Notes: generated from the letters alone by a model not told the origin. A stretch of 64,000 nt of DNA from Maricaulis sp047308265 (GCF_047308265.1 NZ_JBKQWY010000003.1:310001-374000), one strand, 5' to 3'. Shown: positions 52,451-61,911, counted from the stretch's first letter. Made by a program: numbers and translations.

Positions 52451-54070
52451 CTAGGCCTTCCATCCGGCCAGGCCACCATAGGCAATGCCGGACAAGTCCG
52501 ACATCTCCCGTTTCCAGGTGGTCAGGTCTTCGATGTTGAAATCAGCCAAGCGGTGATGGCCGCAGGCGCGGGCCATGACCTTCATCAATTCCGTCGACGC
52601 GTCGAAGAAATTGGCCAGGCGACGGGCTGATTTTTCCGCCACAAGACGTTGCACCAGTTCCGGTTTCTGGGTGGCGATACCGACCGGGCAGCTATTGGTA
52701 TGGCACGCGCGCATGGCGACACAGCCGATGGCCTGCATGGCCGCGTTCGAGACCGCAATCGCGTCAGCCCCCAGCGCCAGGGCCTTGATGAAGTCGGCCG
52801 GTTTGCGCAAGCCGCCGGTGATCACCAGTGAGACATCAGACATGCCCGACCGGTCCAGATGATGCCGGGCCCGGGCCAGTGCCGGAATGGTGGGGACCGA
52901 GATATTGTCGCGGAAAATGATCGGAGCCGCGCCCGTTCCGCCTCCACGCCCGTCGAGGATGACATAGTCGACACCGATCTCGAGGGCGGCATCAAGGTCT
53001 TTCTCGATCTGCTGGGCGGAGAGTTTATAGCCGATCGGGATGCCGCCGGTCCGCTCGCGCACCTCGTCAGCAAACGCCTTGATCTGGGACAGCTCGGTCC
53101 ATTCAGGAAAACGCGGCGGGGAGATGGCATCCTGGCCTTCACGCAGACCACGTGTCTCGGCAATCTTGCCGGTGACCTTGTGGCCGGGCAAATGACCGCC
53201 CGTCCCGGTCTTGGCGCCCTGTCCACCCTTGAAATGAAAGGCCTGGACCCGGGCGAGCTTGTCCCAGGAAAAGCCGAAACGGCCGGAGGCGAGTTCGTAG
53301 AAATAGCGGCTGTTTTCCGCCTGTTCTTCGGCCAGCATTCCGCCCTCGCCCGAACAAATGCCCGTGCCCACCAGCTCGGCACCGCGCGCCAGGGCGACCT
53401 TGGCGGTTTCACTCAGCGCCCCAAAACTCATGTCGGACACAAAGAGCGGGATATCCAGTTCGAGCGGTTTGGCTGCGCGCGGACCGATCACCGTGCAGGC
53501 ATCCACCGGTTCCTCGTCCAGCAAGGGCGGACGATGCAGCTGCGCCGTAACCAGTTGAATGTCATCCCAGTCCGGCAGCTCCTGGCGTGGCACACCCATC
53601 GCATCCACCACACCGTGGTGGCCGGTCTTGGACAGCCCGTGTTCTGCGTAATCCCGGATCAATCGGTTATAGGGCTCGGCCGGTTCGGGATGGGTATCCT
53701 GATAATCACCGAGATAGGCCTCACGGTCGAAGGGCTGGGGATTGACGTCATGCCAGGCCGCGATCTCGTCGGCATCCACCCAGACCTGGCCGCTTTTCAC
53801 CCAGGCCGTGAATTTGTGGAGGGCTTCCGAGTTGTCATACTCGGACACGCCGGTGTCGTAGCGATAATCCCAGTTGTGTACGCCACAGATCAGATTGTGT
53901 CCGTCCACATGCCCGTCGGACATCAGGGCGCCGCGGTGCAGACACCGCCCGTAAAGCACCGACACCGCGTCATCATAGCGAACGATGACCAGGTCCACAT
54001 TGGCCACGCGCGCATGTGTCGGATCCCGATCGGCCAGATCCGCCCATTTTGCGATTGCTGTCTTTTTCAT
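52451..54070 (-). CDS. FMN glutamate-synthase-like enzyme with N-terminal Rieske domain
   Basis: A 539-residue fusion. Residues 5-100 form a Rieske domain with Cys43-x-His45 (GRCLHRGALM) and Cys62-x-x-His65 (CGVHNWDY). Residues 150-530 match the central/FMN domain of glutamate synthase (GltS/ArgG-like): FVSDMSFGALSETAKVAL, SGEGGML, KGGQGAKTGTGGHLP, ILDGRGGGTGAAP and a Cys cluster ACHTNSCPVGIATQ for a [3Fe-4S] centre. The glutaminase domain is absent, so it is not a standard glutamate synthase; it is a flavin-dependent oxidoreductase of unknown substrate. GGGGAG precedes the ATG. First gene of the five-gene operon 54070-50195. Confidence 0.87.
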   Translation of the reverse strand: MKKTAIAKWADLADRDPTHARVANVDLVIVRYDDAVSVLYGRCLHRGALMSDGHVDGHNLICGVHNWDYRYDTGVSEYDNSEALHKFTAWVKSGQVWVDADEIAAWHDVNPQPFDREAYLGDYQDTHPEPAEPYNRLIRDYAEHGLSKTGHHGVVDAMGVPRQELPDWDDIQLVTAQLHRPPLLDEEPVDACTVIGPRAAKPLELDIPLFVSDMSFGALSETAKVALARGAELVGTGICSGEGGMLAEEQAENSRYFYELASGRFGFSWDKLARVQAFHFKGGQGAKTGTGGHLPGHKVTGKIAETRGLREGQDAISPPRFPEWTELSQIKAFADEVRERTGGIPIGYKLSAQQIEKDLDAALEIGVDYVILDGRGGGTGAAPIIFRDNISVPTIPALARARHHLDRSGMSDVSLVITGGLRKPADFIKALALGADAIAVSNAAMQAIGCVAMRACHTNSCPVGIATQKPELVQRLVAEKSARRLANFFDASTELMKVMARACGHHRLADFNIEDLTTWKREMSDLSGIAYGGLAGWKA

Positions 54071-54293
54071 ACTGTCTCCCCCGCAGTGTCCCGAGTTTCA
54101 GCCGCGCCCAGTCGCAGCGTCAAGCAACAACGCACCTCTAACGCCCAAAAGTGATCCAGGCATCGCACGAGCTCCTGACGGGGTCTGACAAACGCTTGAG
54201 GCCTGCTCGCCCCGTTCTGACAAGCCTGCGAGCCAGTTGTGATCACGGTGTCATGACGAAACGTGTATAGGGGATGGCGACAGGGAGGACATT

Positions 54294-56279
54294 ATGATCG
54301 ATACACAACAGGAGCTGGACTGGCACAAGGTTGCCGAACCAGGCGAGCTGGCCGAAGGCCGCGTAAAGTCAGCCACAGCCGGCACGGTTTCGCTGGCCAT
54401 CGTTCATTTTGACGGTCAATACGCGGCCATGGACAATCGCTGCCCCCACCAGGGCGGGCCTCTGGGTGAAGGATCCATCGAAACCGGCGTGGACGGCCAG
54501 TGCTGGCTGCGCTGCCCCTGGCATGGCTGGGACTTTGATCCGCTGACCGGCTCTCCTCCGGGCGGCCATGAAGACAGCGGACAGGAGACCTATCCGGTCG
54601 AGGTGCGCGAGGACGGGATCTATGTCGGCGTGCCCGCCGAGGCTCCGCACGAACGTACGGTCACCGATGTCATGGCCGAGACATTTGTGAACTGGGGCAT
54701 CAAATCGGTGTTTGGCATGGTCGGTCACTCCAATCTGGGGCTGGCCGATGCGCTTCGCCTGCGCGAGGAGGCCGGCGACATGAGCTATTTTGGCATCCGC
54801 CATGAAGGCGCCGCCAGTTTTGCCTGCTCAGGGTATGCCAAACTGTCCGGACATCCCGCCGGCTGTCTGTCGATTGCCGGCCCGGGTGCGACCAATCTCC
54901 TGACCGGTCTGTGGGACGCAAAGGTCGACCGGGCCCCGGTCCTCGCCCTGACAGGTCAGGTGCAAGTCCAGGTCTTCGGCCCCGGCGCCTTCCAGGATAT
55001 CGACCTGGCCAGTGCGTTCGAGCCGGTCTCCCGTTTCTCCCAGACCGTGCTGCATACGTCCCACCACGCCGAACTGGCCTCGCTGGCCTGCAAGAATGCC
55101 ATTGTGCACTCCGATGTCGCGCATCTGATCTTCCCCGATGATGTGCAGACCCTGCCTTCTGACGCCCCGGCGGGTCAGCCCGATGGACGTCTGGCCGCAG
55201 GCGATATTGCCCCGCCGCAAGAGGCGCTCGACCAGGCCGTGGCCAGGCTCACCTCCGCCCGGCGTCCCTTGATCATTGTCGGTTATGGTGCGCGCGACGG
55301 CATGGATCAGGTTCTCTCCCTGGCCCGCCAGCTCAATGCTCCGGTGGTGACAACATTCAAGGCCAAGGGCCAGATCGCCGATACCGATCCCCTCGCCGCC
55401 GGGGTTCTGGGACGCTCGGGCACGCCGATCGCCAGCTGGTTCATGAATGAGTGTGACCTGATCCTGGCCCTGGGCACCTCCTTCTCGAACCATACCGGTA
55501 TCGAGCCGAAAAAGCCGATCATCCAGGTCGATCACGAACGCATGCAATTGGGCAAATTCCACCCGGTCGAGGTTCCGGTCTGGGGTGAGGTTCGACGCAC
55601 GTTGGGCATTTTGCGCCATATGCTGAAATCACAGGACCTGGCGGCCATCGATCAAAGAGACGAACTGGCCGAACGCTGGCGGATGTGGCGGGCGGAAAAA
55701 CAGACCCGTATCACCGAAGATCGGGGTCAGGGCCTGTCCGCGGCCGCACTGTTTGACAGCCTGACACGCCTGATCCCTGACAATGCGGCGATCGCTGTGG
55801 ATGTCGGCAACAACACCTACTCCTTCGGCCGCTATTTCGAACCCTGCGGCCAACGCGTGATGATGTCGGGTTATCTCGGTTCCATCGGCTTTGCCTTCCC
55901 GGCGGCGATGGGCGCCTGGGCAGCCACACGCGATTTCGCGGAGCACGCCGACCGTCCGGTCGTATCGATCTCGGGCGATGGCGGGTTCGGCCAATATGCG
56001 ATGGAATTCACCACGGCCGTCAAATACGGCATGAACATCACCCATTTCCTGATGAATAACAGTCAGCTGGGCAAGATCACCAAGGAACAGCGCGCCGGCC
56101 AGTGGCCGGTCTGGCAAACCAGCCTGGTCAATCCACCCCTGGCCGGTTTTGCACGGGCGTGTGGCGGGCATGGCATGCGCGTGACCCGGCGCGAGGAGCT
56201 GGACGATGCCGTGCGTGAGGCTCTGGCCTATGAGGGTCCGGCCCTGGTGGAAATCATCACCGATGCGGAACTGGTCTGA
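54294..56279 (+). CDS. Rieske domain fused to thiamine-diphosphate enzyme
   Basis: A 661-residue fusion. Residues 5-115 are a Rieske domain (Cys50-x-His52 in CPHQGG and Cys74-x-x-His77 in CPWHGWDFDP). Residues 120-660 are a three-domain ThDP enzyme of the acetolactate synthase/pyruvate oxidase family: catalytic Glu171 in GIRHEGAASFACSGYAK, middle domain RPLIIVGYGARDG, and the Mg/ThDP motif GDGGFGQYAMEFTTAVKYG to NNSQLGK. The Rieske centre could take electrons from the ThDP intermediate, as FAD does in pyruvate oxidase; the substrate is unknown. GGGAGG precedes the ATG. Divergent from the Rieske-glutamate-synthase operon. Confidence 0.88.
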   Translation: MIDTQQELDWHKVAEPGELAEGRVKSATAGTVSLAIVHFDGQYAAMDNRCPHQGGPLGEGSIETGVDGQCWLRCPWHGWDFDPLTGSPPGGHEDSGQETYPVEVREDGIYVGVPAEAPHERTVTDVMAETFVNWGIKSVFGMVGHSNLGLADALRLREEAGDMSYFGIRHEGAASFACSGYAKLSGHPAGCLSIAGPGATNLLTGLWDAKVDRAPVLALTGQVQVQVFGPGAFQDIDLASAFEPVSRFSQTVLHTSHHAELASLACKNAIVHSDVAHLIFPDDVQTLPSDAPAGQPDGRLAAGDIAPPQEALDQAVARLTSARRPLIIVGYGARDGMDQVLSLARQLNAPVVTTFKAKGQIADTDPLAAGVLGRSGTPIASWFMNECDLILALGTSFSNHTGIEPKKPIIQVDHERMQLGKFHPVEVPVWGEVRRTLGILRHMLKSQDLAAIDQRDELAERWRMWRAEKQTRITEDRGQGLSAAALFDSLTRLIPDNAAIAVDVGNNTYSFGRYFEPCGQRVMMSGYLGSIGFAFPAAMGAWAATRDFAEHADRPVVSISGDGGFGQYAMEFTTAVKYGMNITHFLMNNSQLGKITKEQRAGQWPVWQTSLVNPPLAGFARACGGHGMRVTRREELDDAVREALAYEGPALVEIITDAELV

Positions 56280-56692
56280 TGCTGGACGAGACGCTCAGCT
56301 CCACCACACCGATGGCGCATATGGGCGGCTGGATCGAGCCGGTCGTCCATGCACTGGAGACCATCGCCTTGGGCATCGACCTGATTGGGATGACCATCAT
56401 TCTCTATGGGTTTGTGATCTCGCTGATCGGTTTTCTGGGCGCGGAATGGCAAAGACTACGCGGTGGCAATGCCCTGCTGGCCTGCCAGTCCGTGCGGATC
56501 CAGCTGGGCAGCTATATCCTTCTGGGGATCGAATTCATGATCGCCTCGGATATTGTTCACACGGTGATCAGTCGCGAGCTGGAAGACCTCGCATTCGTGG
56601 CGGCCCTCGTCGCTATCCGCACTGCCATCAGCTATTTCCTGGGCAAGGAACTCGCAGAGGTCAGCGCGGAACACCGGGCCCGGCCCTCCTAG
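56279..56692 (+). CDS. DUF1622 membrane protein
   Basis: A 137-residue protein with three membrane segments (about 18-55, 72-92, 98-118) and the family-type LRGGNALLACQSVRIQLGSYILLGIEFMIASDIVHTV. Its start overlaps the ThDP enzyme stop by one base (TGATG), so it forms an operon with it and may anchor or connect it to the membrane. Function unknown. Confidence 0.85.
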   Translation: MLDETLSSTTPMAHMGGWIEPVVHALETIALGIDLIGMTIILYGFVISLIGFLGAEWQRLRGGNALLACQSVRIQLGSYILLGIEFMIASDIVHTVISRELEDLAFVAALVAIRTAISYFLGKELAEVSAEHRARPS

Positions 56693-56696
56693 ACAG

Positions 56697-56728
56697 CCCG
56701 GCCTGACCCCAACGACGGGTCAGCTGGG
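56697..56728. terminator. hairpin between convergent DUF1622 and pyruvate carboxylase genes
   Basis: CTGACCC (56703-56709) pairs with GGGTCAG (56717-56723), extended by a G/C-rich outer stem with a bulge. It covers the stop codon of the carboxylase gene and fits a shared terminator for the two converging genes. No clear T-run. Confidence 0.35.
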
Positions 56729-59700
56729 CCGGATCGTGACCAGGCGATCCTTGGCCTCCACCTGGTCGCCGGGGCCCACATCAATGCCCGAAACCACGCC
56801 ATCGATGGGGGCGGCGATCGCCGTCTCCATCTTCATGGCTTCCAGCGTCGCCAAACGGTCCCCGACCTTCACGCTCTGCCCCTCACGCACACCCACTGTG
56901 GAGATAAGGCCTGCCATCGGTGCCGGCACCTGACCGGTATCGCTGGGATCCGCCTTCACCCGGTCGACCGTTTCAGACGCCACCGCCTGATCCTTCACCC
57001 GCACAATGCGCGGCTGTCCATTGAGTTCAAAAAACACCTCACGTTCGCCGCGCTGGTCGACCTCACCCACAGCCATCAGCCGGATGATCAGGGTCTTGCC
57101 GGGTTCGATATCCACAGCGACCTCCTGTCCCGGCTCCATGCCATAGAAAAAGACCGGTGTCGGCAACACATCAACCCGGCCATAGGCCTTGCGATGATCG
57201 AGATAGGTCTCAAACACCGCTGGATACATCAGATGGCTGGCCAGATCCGCCTCTGAAACCGGGTTCTGGGATTTGGGCTCCAGCAGAGCCCGCTCGGCAG
57301 CCAGGTCGACCGGTGCCATCAAGGCACCGGGGCGTTCGGTCATCGGCGCCTCGCCCTTGAGGGCTTTGGCCTGAAGCGCCGGCGGCCAGCCGCCCTCGGG
57401 CTGACCCAAATCCCCGCGCAACATCGCCACAACGGAATCGGGAAATGCCGTGTCCTGAGTCGGATCGAGCACATCCTCCACACTCTGTCCCGATGACACC
57501 ATCGCCAGTGCCATATCGCCGACGACTTTCGACGAGGGTGTCACTTTCACGATATCGCCGAACATCTGGTTCACATCGGCATACTGACGCGCCACCTCGT
57601 GCCAGCGATCTGCCAGACCCAGCGCGCGCGCCTGTTCCTTCAGATTGGTGAACTGACCTCCCGGCATTTCGTGGAGATAGACCTCGGACGCCCCGGAGCG
57701 CAGATCCGGTTCAAACGCTGCATACTGATCGCGGACCGCTTCCCAATAATCGGAGAAACGCCGGATCTCGGCCGGATCCAGCCCCGTATCGCGGTCGGTA
57801 TCTGCCAGAGCGGTCACGATAGAACCCAAATTGGGCTGCGAGGTCAGCCCTGACAGGCTGTCCATGGCGGCATCCACCGCATCCACTCCGGCCTCACACG
57901 CCGCCAGTACGGTCGAGGCGGCAATCCCCGACGTATCATGCGTGTGAAAATGCAAAGGCAGGCCGGTCTCCTCCTTGATCGCCTTGACCAGGGTCGAGAT
58001 CTGGCGTGGTCGGCACAACCCCGCCATATCCTTGATGCCGATAATATGAGCGCCAAAATCCCGGAACTCCCGCGCCAGGCGCAGATAATAGTCCAGATCG
58101 TATTTCGGGCGGGCCGGATCAAAGAGATCGCCGGTATAACAAATCGCTGCTTCGCAGACTTTTCCTGTCTCGATCACCGCCGCCATGGCCGGTTTCATGT
58201 TCTCGGCCCAGTTGAGACTGTCGAACACGCGAAACACATCCACACCCTCGCGGGCAGCCTGTTCCACAAAATGCTGCACCACATTATCGGGGTAATTGGT
58301 ATAGCCCACGCCATTGGAGGCGCGCAGCAACATCTGGAGCAGCACATTGGGGACACGCTGGCGGATATCGCGCAGACGATCCCACGGGTCCTCTTTCAAA
58401 AAACGCAGCGCCACGTCGAACGTCGCCCCGCCCCAGCATTCCAGCGAGAACAGCTGTGGCAGGCGCTGGGCATAGGCCTCGGCGATCTGGACCATGTCAT
58501 AGCTGCGCATGCGCGTGGCGAGCAGGGATTGATGGCCATCGCGCATTGTGGTGTCGGTCATCAAGACGCGTTCTTGCGCGAGCATCCAGTCGCGCAGCCC
58601 GTCCGCGCCCTGACCGTCGAGCACCTGTTTGGACCCCGCGGCAGGCTGTTGCGCCGTCACGGGCAAGGGTGTGGGGCGATGATGCCGAACACGCGGTTCC
58701 GGACGTCCGGCCGCTTCGGCATTTCCGTTGACGGTGGTCTGAGCCACGAAACGCAAAAGGCGCGTGGCCCGGTCGCGACGACGCGGGAAATCAAACAATG
58801 CCGGCGTTTCATCAATGAAGCGGGTTGTCACTTTGCCCGCGGCAAAGTCCGGATGGTTGATGACGTTTTCCAGAAACGGGATATTGGTCGCCACACCGCG
58901 AATACGAAACTCGCGCAGAGCCCGGTCCATGCGGCGCACGGCCTCGTCCGGACCGGCAGCCCAGGCGGTGACTTTTTCCAGGAGGCTGTCGAAATAACGC
59001 GTGATGACAGCACCGGAATAAGCCGTTCCCCCATCCAGCCGGATGCCAAAACCGGTTGCTCCGCGATAGGCTGTGATCGTGCCATAGTCCGGAATGAAGC
59101 TTTCCTGCGGATCTTCCGTGGTGACCCGGCATTGCAGGGCATGTCCGGACAGGGTGATATCACTTTGTGCGGGGACACCGGTATCCGCGACATCGCCGAT
59201 CCGACCGCCACGCGCGATCTGGATCTGGGCGCGCACGATATCAATACCGGTCACCTCCTCGGTCACGGTATGCTCGACCTGGACGCGCGGATTGACCTCG
59301 ATGAAGTAGAACCGGCCCGTATCCGCATCGAGCAGATACTCCACCGTCCCGGCTCCGCTATAGCCGGCCTGGCGACACAAACGCAGCGCCGACTGGCACA
59401 GGGCCTCACGGGTTGCTTCGGGCAGATTGGGAGCAGGTGCACGTTCCACCACTTTCTGGTTCCGGCGTTGCACCGAACAATCGCGCTCATAGAGATGAAC
59501 CAGATTGCCATGGGTATCGCCCAGGATCTGAACCTCGATATGTCGGGCCCGCAGGATGAATTTCTCCAGATAGACCTCGTCACGGCCAAACGCGGCCCCG
59601 GCCTCGCGCCGACCCGCCGCGATTTCCGCCTCCAGATCCCCCATGGCATCAATCCGGCGCATGCCGCGGCCGCCCCCGCCCCAGGAGGCCTTGAGCATCA

Positions 59701-60169
59701 CCGGCAACCCGATCTGTTCCGCCAGCATCCGGCACGCCTCAGGATCCTCGGGCAGAGGTCCAGTCGCCGGCATGACGGGGACGTCAGCTTCTTCCGCGAG
59801 ATTGCGGGCGGAAATCTTGTTGCCCAGGGCCCGCATCACATCCGGCTCCGGCCCGACAAATGTCAGACCCGCCTCAGCACACGCCTCGGCAAATTCCGGG
59901 CTTTCGGACAGAAATCCATAGCCGGGGTGAACCAGTGTCGCGCCCGAGCGCCTCGCCACAGCGATGATATCGTCAATGTTCAAATAGGCCTTTACCGGAC
60001 CCAGCCCCTGGCCGATCAGATAGCTTTCATCCGCCTTGAACCGGTGCAGCGACAGCTTGTCCTCGTCGGGATAGAGCGCGACGGTTTTCAGACCCAGTTC
60101 GGTGGCCGCCCGCATGATGCGAATGGCAATCTCGCCCCGATTGGCAACAAGCAATTTGGTATGGATCAT
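56720..60169 (-). CDS. pyc: pyruvate carboxylase
   Basis: A 1149-residue single-chain pyruvate carboxylase (pyruvate + bicarbonate + ATP to oxaloacetate), the main anaplerotic enzyme. Order: biotin carboxylase domain (about 1-450, with ATP-grasp glycine loop KASWGGGGRGMRR and HIEVQILGD), carboxyltransferase domain (about 530-810, with LMTDTTMRDGHQSLLATRMR and FHTHDTSG), allosteric/PYC-OADA region, and biotin carrier domain with Lys1113 in LEAMKMETAI. GGGAGG lies five bases before the ATG at 60169; a frame continues to 60214 without support. A perfect palindrome lies 72 bases upstream. Confidence 0.96.
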   Translation of the reverse strand: MIHTKLLVANRGEIAIRIMRAATELGLKTVALYPDEDKLSLHRFKADESYLIGQGLGPVKAYLNIDDIIAVARRSGATLVHPGYGFLSESPEFAEACAEAGLTFVGPEPDVMRALGNKISARNLAEEADVPVMPATGPLPEDPEACRMLAEQIGLPVMLKASWGGGGRGMRRIDAMGDLEAEIAAGRREAGAAFGRDEVYLEKFILRARHIEVQILGDTHGNLVHLYERDCSVQRRNQKVVERAPAPNLPEATREALCQSALRLCRQAGYSGAGTVEYLLDADTGRFYFIEVNPRVQVEHTVTEEVTGIDIVRAQIQIARGGRIGDVADTGVPAQSDITLSGHALQCRVTTEDPQESFIPDYGTITAYRGATGFGIRLDGGTAYSGAVITRYFDSLLEKVTAWAAGPDEAVRRMDRALREFRIRGVATNIPFLENVINHPDFAAGKVTTRFIDETPALFDFPRRRDRATRLLRFVAQTTVNGNAEAAGRPEPRVRHHRPTPLPVTAQQPAAGSKQVLDGQGADGLRDWMLAQERVLMTDTTMRDGHQSLLATRMRSYDMVQIAEAYAQRLPQLFSLECWGGATFDVALRFLKEDPWDRLRDIRQRVPNVLLQMLLRASNGVGYTNYPDNVVQHFVEQAAREGVDVFRVFDSLNWAENMKPAMAAVIETGKVCEAAICYTGDLFDPARPKYDLDYYLRLAREFRDFGAHIIGIKDMAGLCRPRQISTLVKAIKEETGLPLHFHTHDTSGIAASTVLAACEAGVDAVDAAMDSLSGLTSQPNLGSIVTALADTDRDTGLDPAEIRRFSDYWEAVRDQYAAFEPDLRSGASEVYLHEMPGGQFTNLKEQARALGLADRWHEVARQYADVNQMFGDIVKVTPSSKVVGDMALAMVSSGQSVEDVLDPTQDTAFPDSVVAMLRGDLGQPEGGWPPALQAKALKGEAPMTERPGALMAPVDLAAERALLEPKSQNPVSEADLASHLMYPAVFETYLDHRKAYGRVDVLPTPVFFYGMEPGQEVAVDIEPGKTLIIRLMAVGEVDQRGEREVFFELNGQPRIVRVKDQAVASETVDRVKADPSDTGQVPAPMAGLISTVGVREGQSVKVGDRLATLEAMKMETAIAAPIDGVVSGIDVGPGDQVEAKDRLVTIRPS

Positions 60170-60240
60170 CGACGCCTCCCTCCGTTCTCGACGGTGTTTT
60201 TCTGGGGCGCCCATGCAAACAATTCAGCGCCGAACCATAA

Positions 60241-60254
60241 GGTTAGCGCTAACC
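60241..60254. promoter_or_regulatory. LacI-type palindromic operator upstream of pyc
   Basis: GGTTAGCGCTAACC is a perfect 14-base palindrome with the central CG and flanking A/T-G/C pattern of LacI/GalR-family operators. It lies 72 bases before the pyc start, in the promoter region. No LacI-family regulator gene is in the window. Confidence 0.5.
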
Positions 60255-60281
60255 ATTCTTCGATTCCATAGAATTCGACAG

Positions 60282-60314
60282 AAAACACCCCGACTCCAAC
60301 GAAGAGCCGGGGTG
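60282..60314 (-). terminator. intrinsic terminator of the alkaline phosphatase gene
   Basis: CACCCCG and CTC (60286-60296) pair with GAG and CGGGGTG (60304-60314), with one mismatch and a 7-base loop. On the minus strand this is followed by TTTT (60282-60285). It lies about 30 bases after the stop of the phosphatase gene (60348) and before the pyc promoter region. Confidence 0.75.
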
Positions 60315-60347
60315 AATTGAAACATTTTTGCGTTCAAACGCCGAGAT

Positions 60348-61835
60348 CTATTCGTCTGCGTCGTTTTCGACAGACCAGTCCAGGGCGTGAGCAATCAGGT
60401 GGAAAATCGTGTTTTGATCCAGCGATCCGCCAAACACATGCGCCCGCGGCCCGTTGGCATAGAGCGGCACGTCATCACCGGAATGCGTTTCCGAACCCAT
60501 CGGGAAACCGGCCTGCTGACGATAATTGGGATCGAGAACCTGTTCCTCGGTCAGGGCCTCACTGTCGGGCGCGCGAAGCACCGGTCCGTTTTGATAGCCC
60601 AGCGTCGTATACGGCTTGCCGTCCTGGGCGAAACGCAGGGCTGGCTCGCGCTCAACATGTTCCAGATCCGACCAGCGCGACAGGCCAAGAATATTATTCC
60701 CGCGCGCGGCATAGCCTGAAATCGTCATGGTGTGACCATGGTCCGCCGTGACGATGATGAGCGTCTCGTTCAGGTCTACTGTTTCGACCGCAACGGCGAT
60801 CGCGTCTGCAAAGGCCTGCATATCGGTCAGGGCGCGATAGGCGTTCGTGGCATGGTGCGCGTGATCCACACGCCCTGCTTCCACCAGAAGGGCATAACCA
60901 TCCTCGTCGCGGGACAGACGGTCGATGGCAAACCGGGTCATTTCGGCCAGCGAGGGCTCCTCGTTTTGCTCACGATCAGCCTCGTAGGACAGGTGGCTGT
61001 TGGTGAACAGGCCCAGAACCGGCGCATCATCGGCGACATCGAGAGCCCGGAATTCTTCACCCGTGGTGATCGAGACACCGTTGAAACGGGTCTCCCATTC
61101 ACTCAGAAGGTTGCGATCATCCGGGCGCACCCCGCCCGCATCCGAAGGCAGGAAGTTCCGGCGTCCGCCTCCCAGGGCCAGTTCAATCCCGTCGCCGTGA
61201 TCGAAATCGATCAGCTGGGACGCGATATCCTGGCAACCCGACGCGGCATACTCATCCGGCACGCCCGCTTCCCATTCGCGCGACAGGGAGTGGGCATACC
61301 AGCTCGCCGGCGTGGCATGGGTCAGGCGGGCTGAGGAGATGATCCCGGTTGCCATGCCCAGATCCTCGGCGCGTTCGGCCAGGGTCAGCGGCGCGCTGTC
61401 CGGGTTCTCGCAAACATCGAGAAACTGATCAGACCGAACAGACACCACACCACCGCGCGTACGCACGCCAGTGGCGATGGCGGAGGCCGTACTGGCACTT
61501 TCCGCAGTCTGCATATTGGCGTTGTACGTCTTGATCAAGGCCATGTGGGGAAAGGTTTCGAAAGAGAGAATATTGGCTTCTCCATCCTCACCCCGGCTTT
61601 GCCCGTCATAAATGCGCGCGGCCGTGACGGTCGGAACACTCATGCCATCGGCAATGAAGAGAATGACATTCTTCGCGGCCTGCGGGCGCACCGGAATCGA
61701 CGTCCGGGCCTCCACCACCTGACGGGACACGTCCCAGCTGCGATCGGATTCGCTCTGAGCCAGAGCCGTTGAGGAGATCCATGTCGGTGACATGAGCAGG
61801 GCCGACAGGCCTGCCAGTTTCGTAACTACATTCAT
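60348..61835 (-). CDS. alkaline phosphatase
   Basis: A 495-residue exported PhoA-type phosphatase that releases inorganic phosphate from phosphomonoesters in the periplasm. Signal peptide about 1-26 (ends TALAQ). The nucleophile is Ser113 in QTAESASTASAIATG; metal-binding blocks are FIADGMSVPTVTAAR (Asp), VEAGRVDHAHHATN, VTADHGHTMTISGY and SETHSGDDVPLYANGP. The residue before the nucleophile is Glu where most relatives have Asp. A single gene with a terminator after it; a half Pho-box-like CTGTCAT lies 70 bases upstream. Confidence 0.92.
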   Translation of the reverse strand: MNVVTKLAGLSALLMSPTWISSTALAQSESDRSWDVSRQVVEARTSIPVRPQAAKNVILFIADGMSVPTVTAARIYDGQSRGEDGEANILSFETFPHMALIKTYNANMQTAESASTASAIATGVRTRGGVVSVRSDQFLDVCENPDSAPLTLAERAEDLGMATGIISSARLTHATPASWYAHSLSREWEAGVPDEYAASGCQDIASQLIDFDHGDGIELALGGGRRNFLPSDAGGVRPDDRNLLSEWETRFNGVSITTGEEFRALDVADDAPVLGLFTNSHLSYEADREQNEEPSLAEMTRFAIDRLSRDEDGYALLVEAGRVDHAHHATNAYRALTDMQAFADAIAVAVETVDLNETLIIVTADHGHTMTISGYAARGNNILGLSRWSDLEHVEREPALRFAQDGKPYTTLGYQNGPVLRAPDSEALTEEQVLDPNYRQQAGFPMGSETHSGDDVPLYANGPRAHVFGGSLDQNTIFHLIAHALDWSVENDADE

Positions 61836-61863
61836 AGGTCCAGCTTCCCAGATGTTCCTGTCT

Positions 61864-61911
61864 CGCCTGCCCCTAGCAGGCGCGCCGGACTATGGGCAGG
61901 ATGAATGACAG
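61864..61911 (-). promoter_or_regulatory. phosphatase upstream region: hairpin and Pho-box-like half-site
   Basis: A perfect 7-bp hairpin (CGCCTGC, loop CCCTA, GCAGGCG; 61864-61882) and CTGTCAT on the minus strand (61905-61911). CTGTCAT is the half-site of the alphaproteobacterial Pho box (two copies 4 bases apart). The expected second copy is poorly matched, so PhoB control is plausible but weakly supported. Confidence 0.3.

Noticed and set aside
57938..60271. 777-codon plus-strand frame across pyruvate carboxylase
   Set aside because: It is the antisense shadow of the carboxylase gene, rich in His, Arg and Gly and without any domain.
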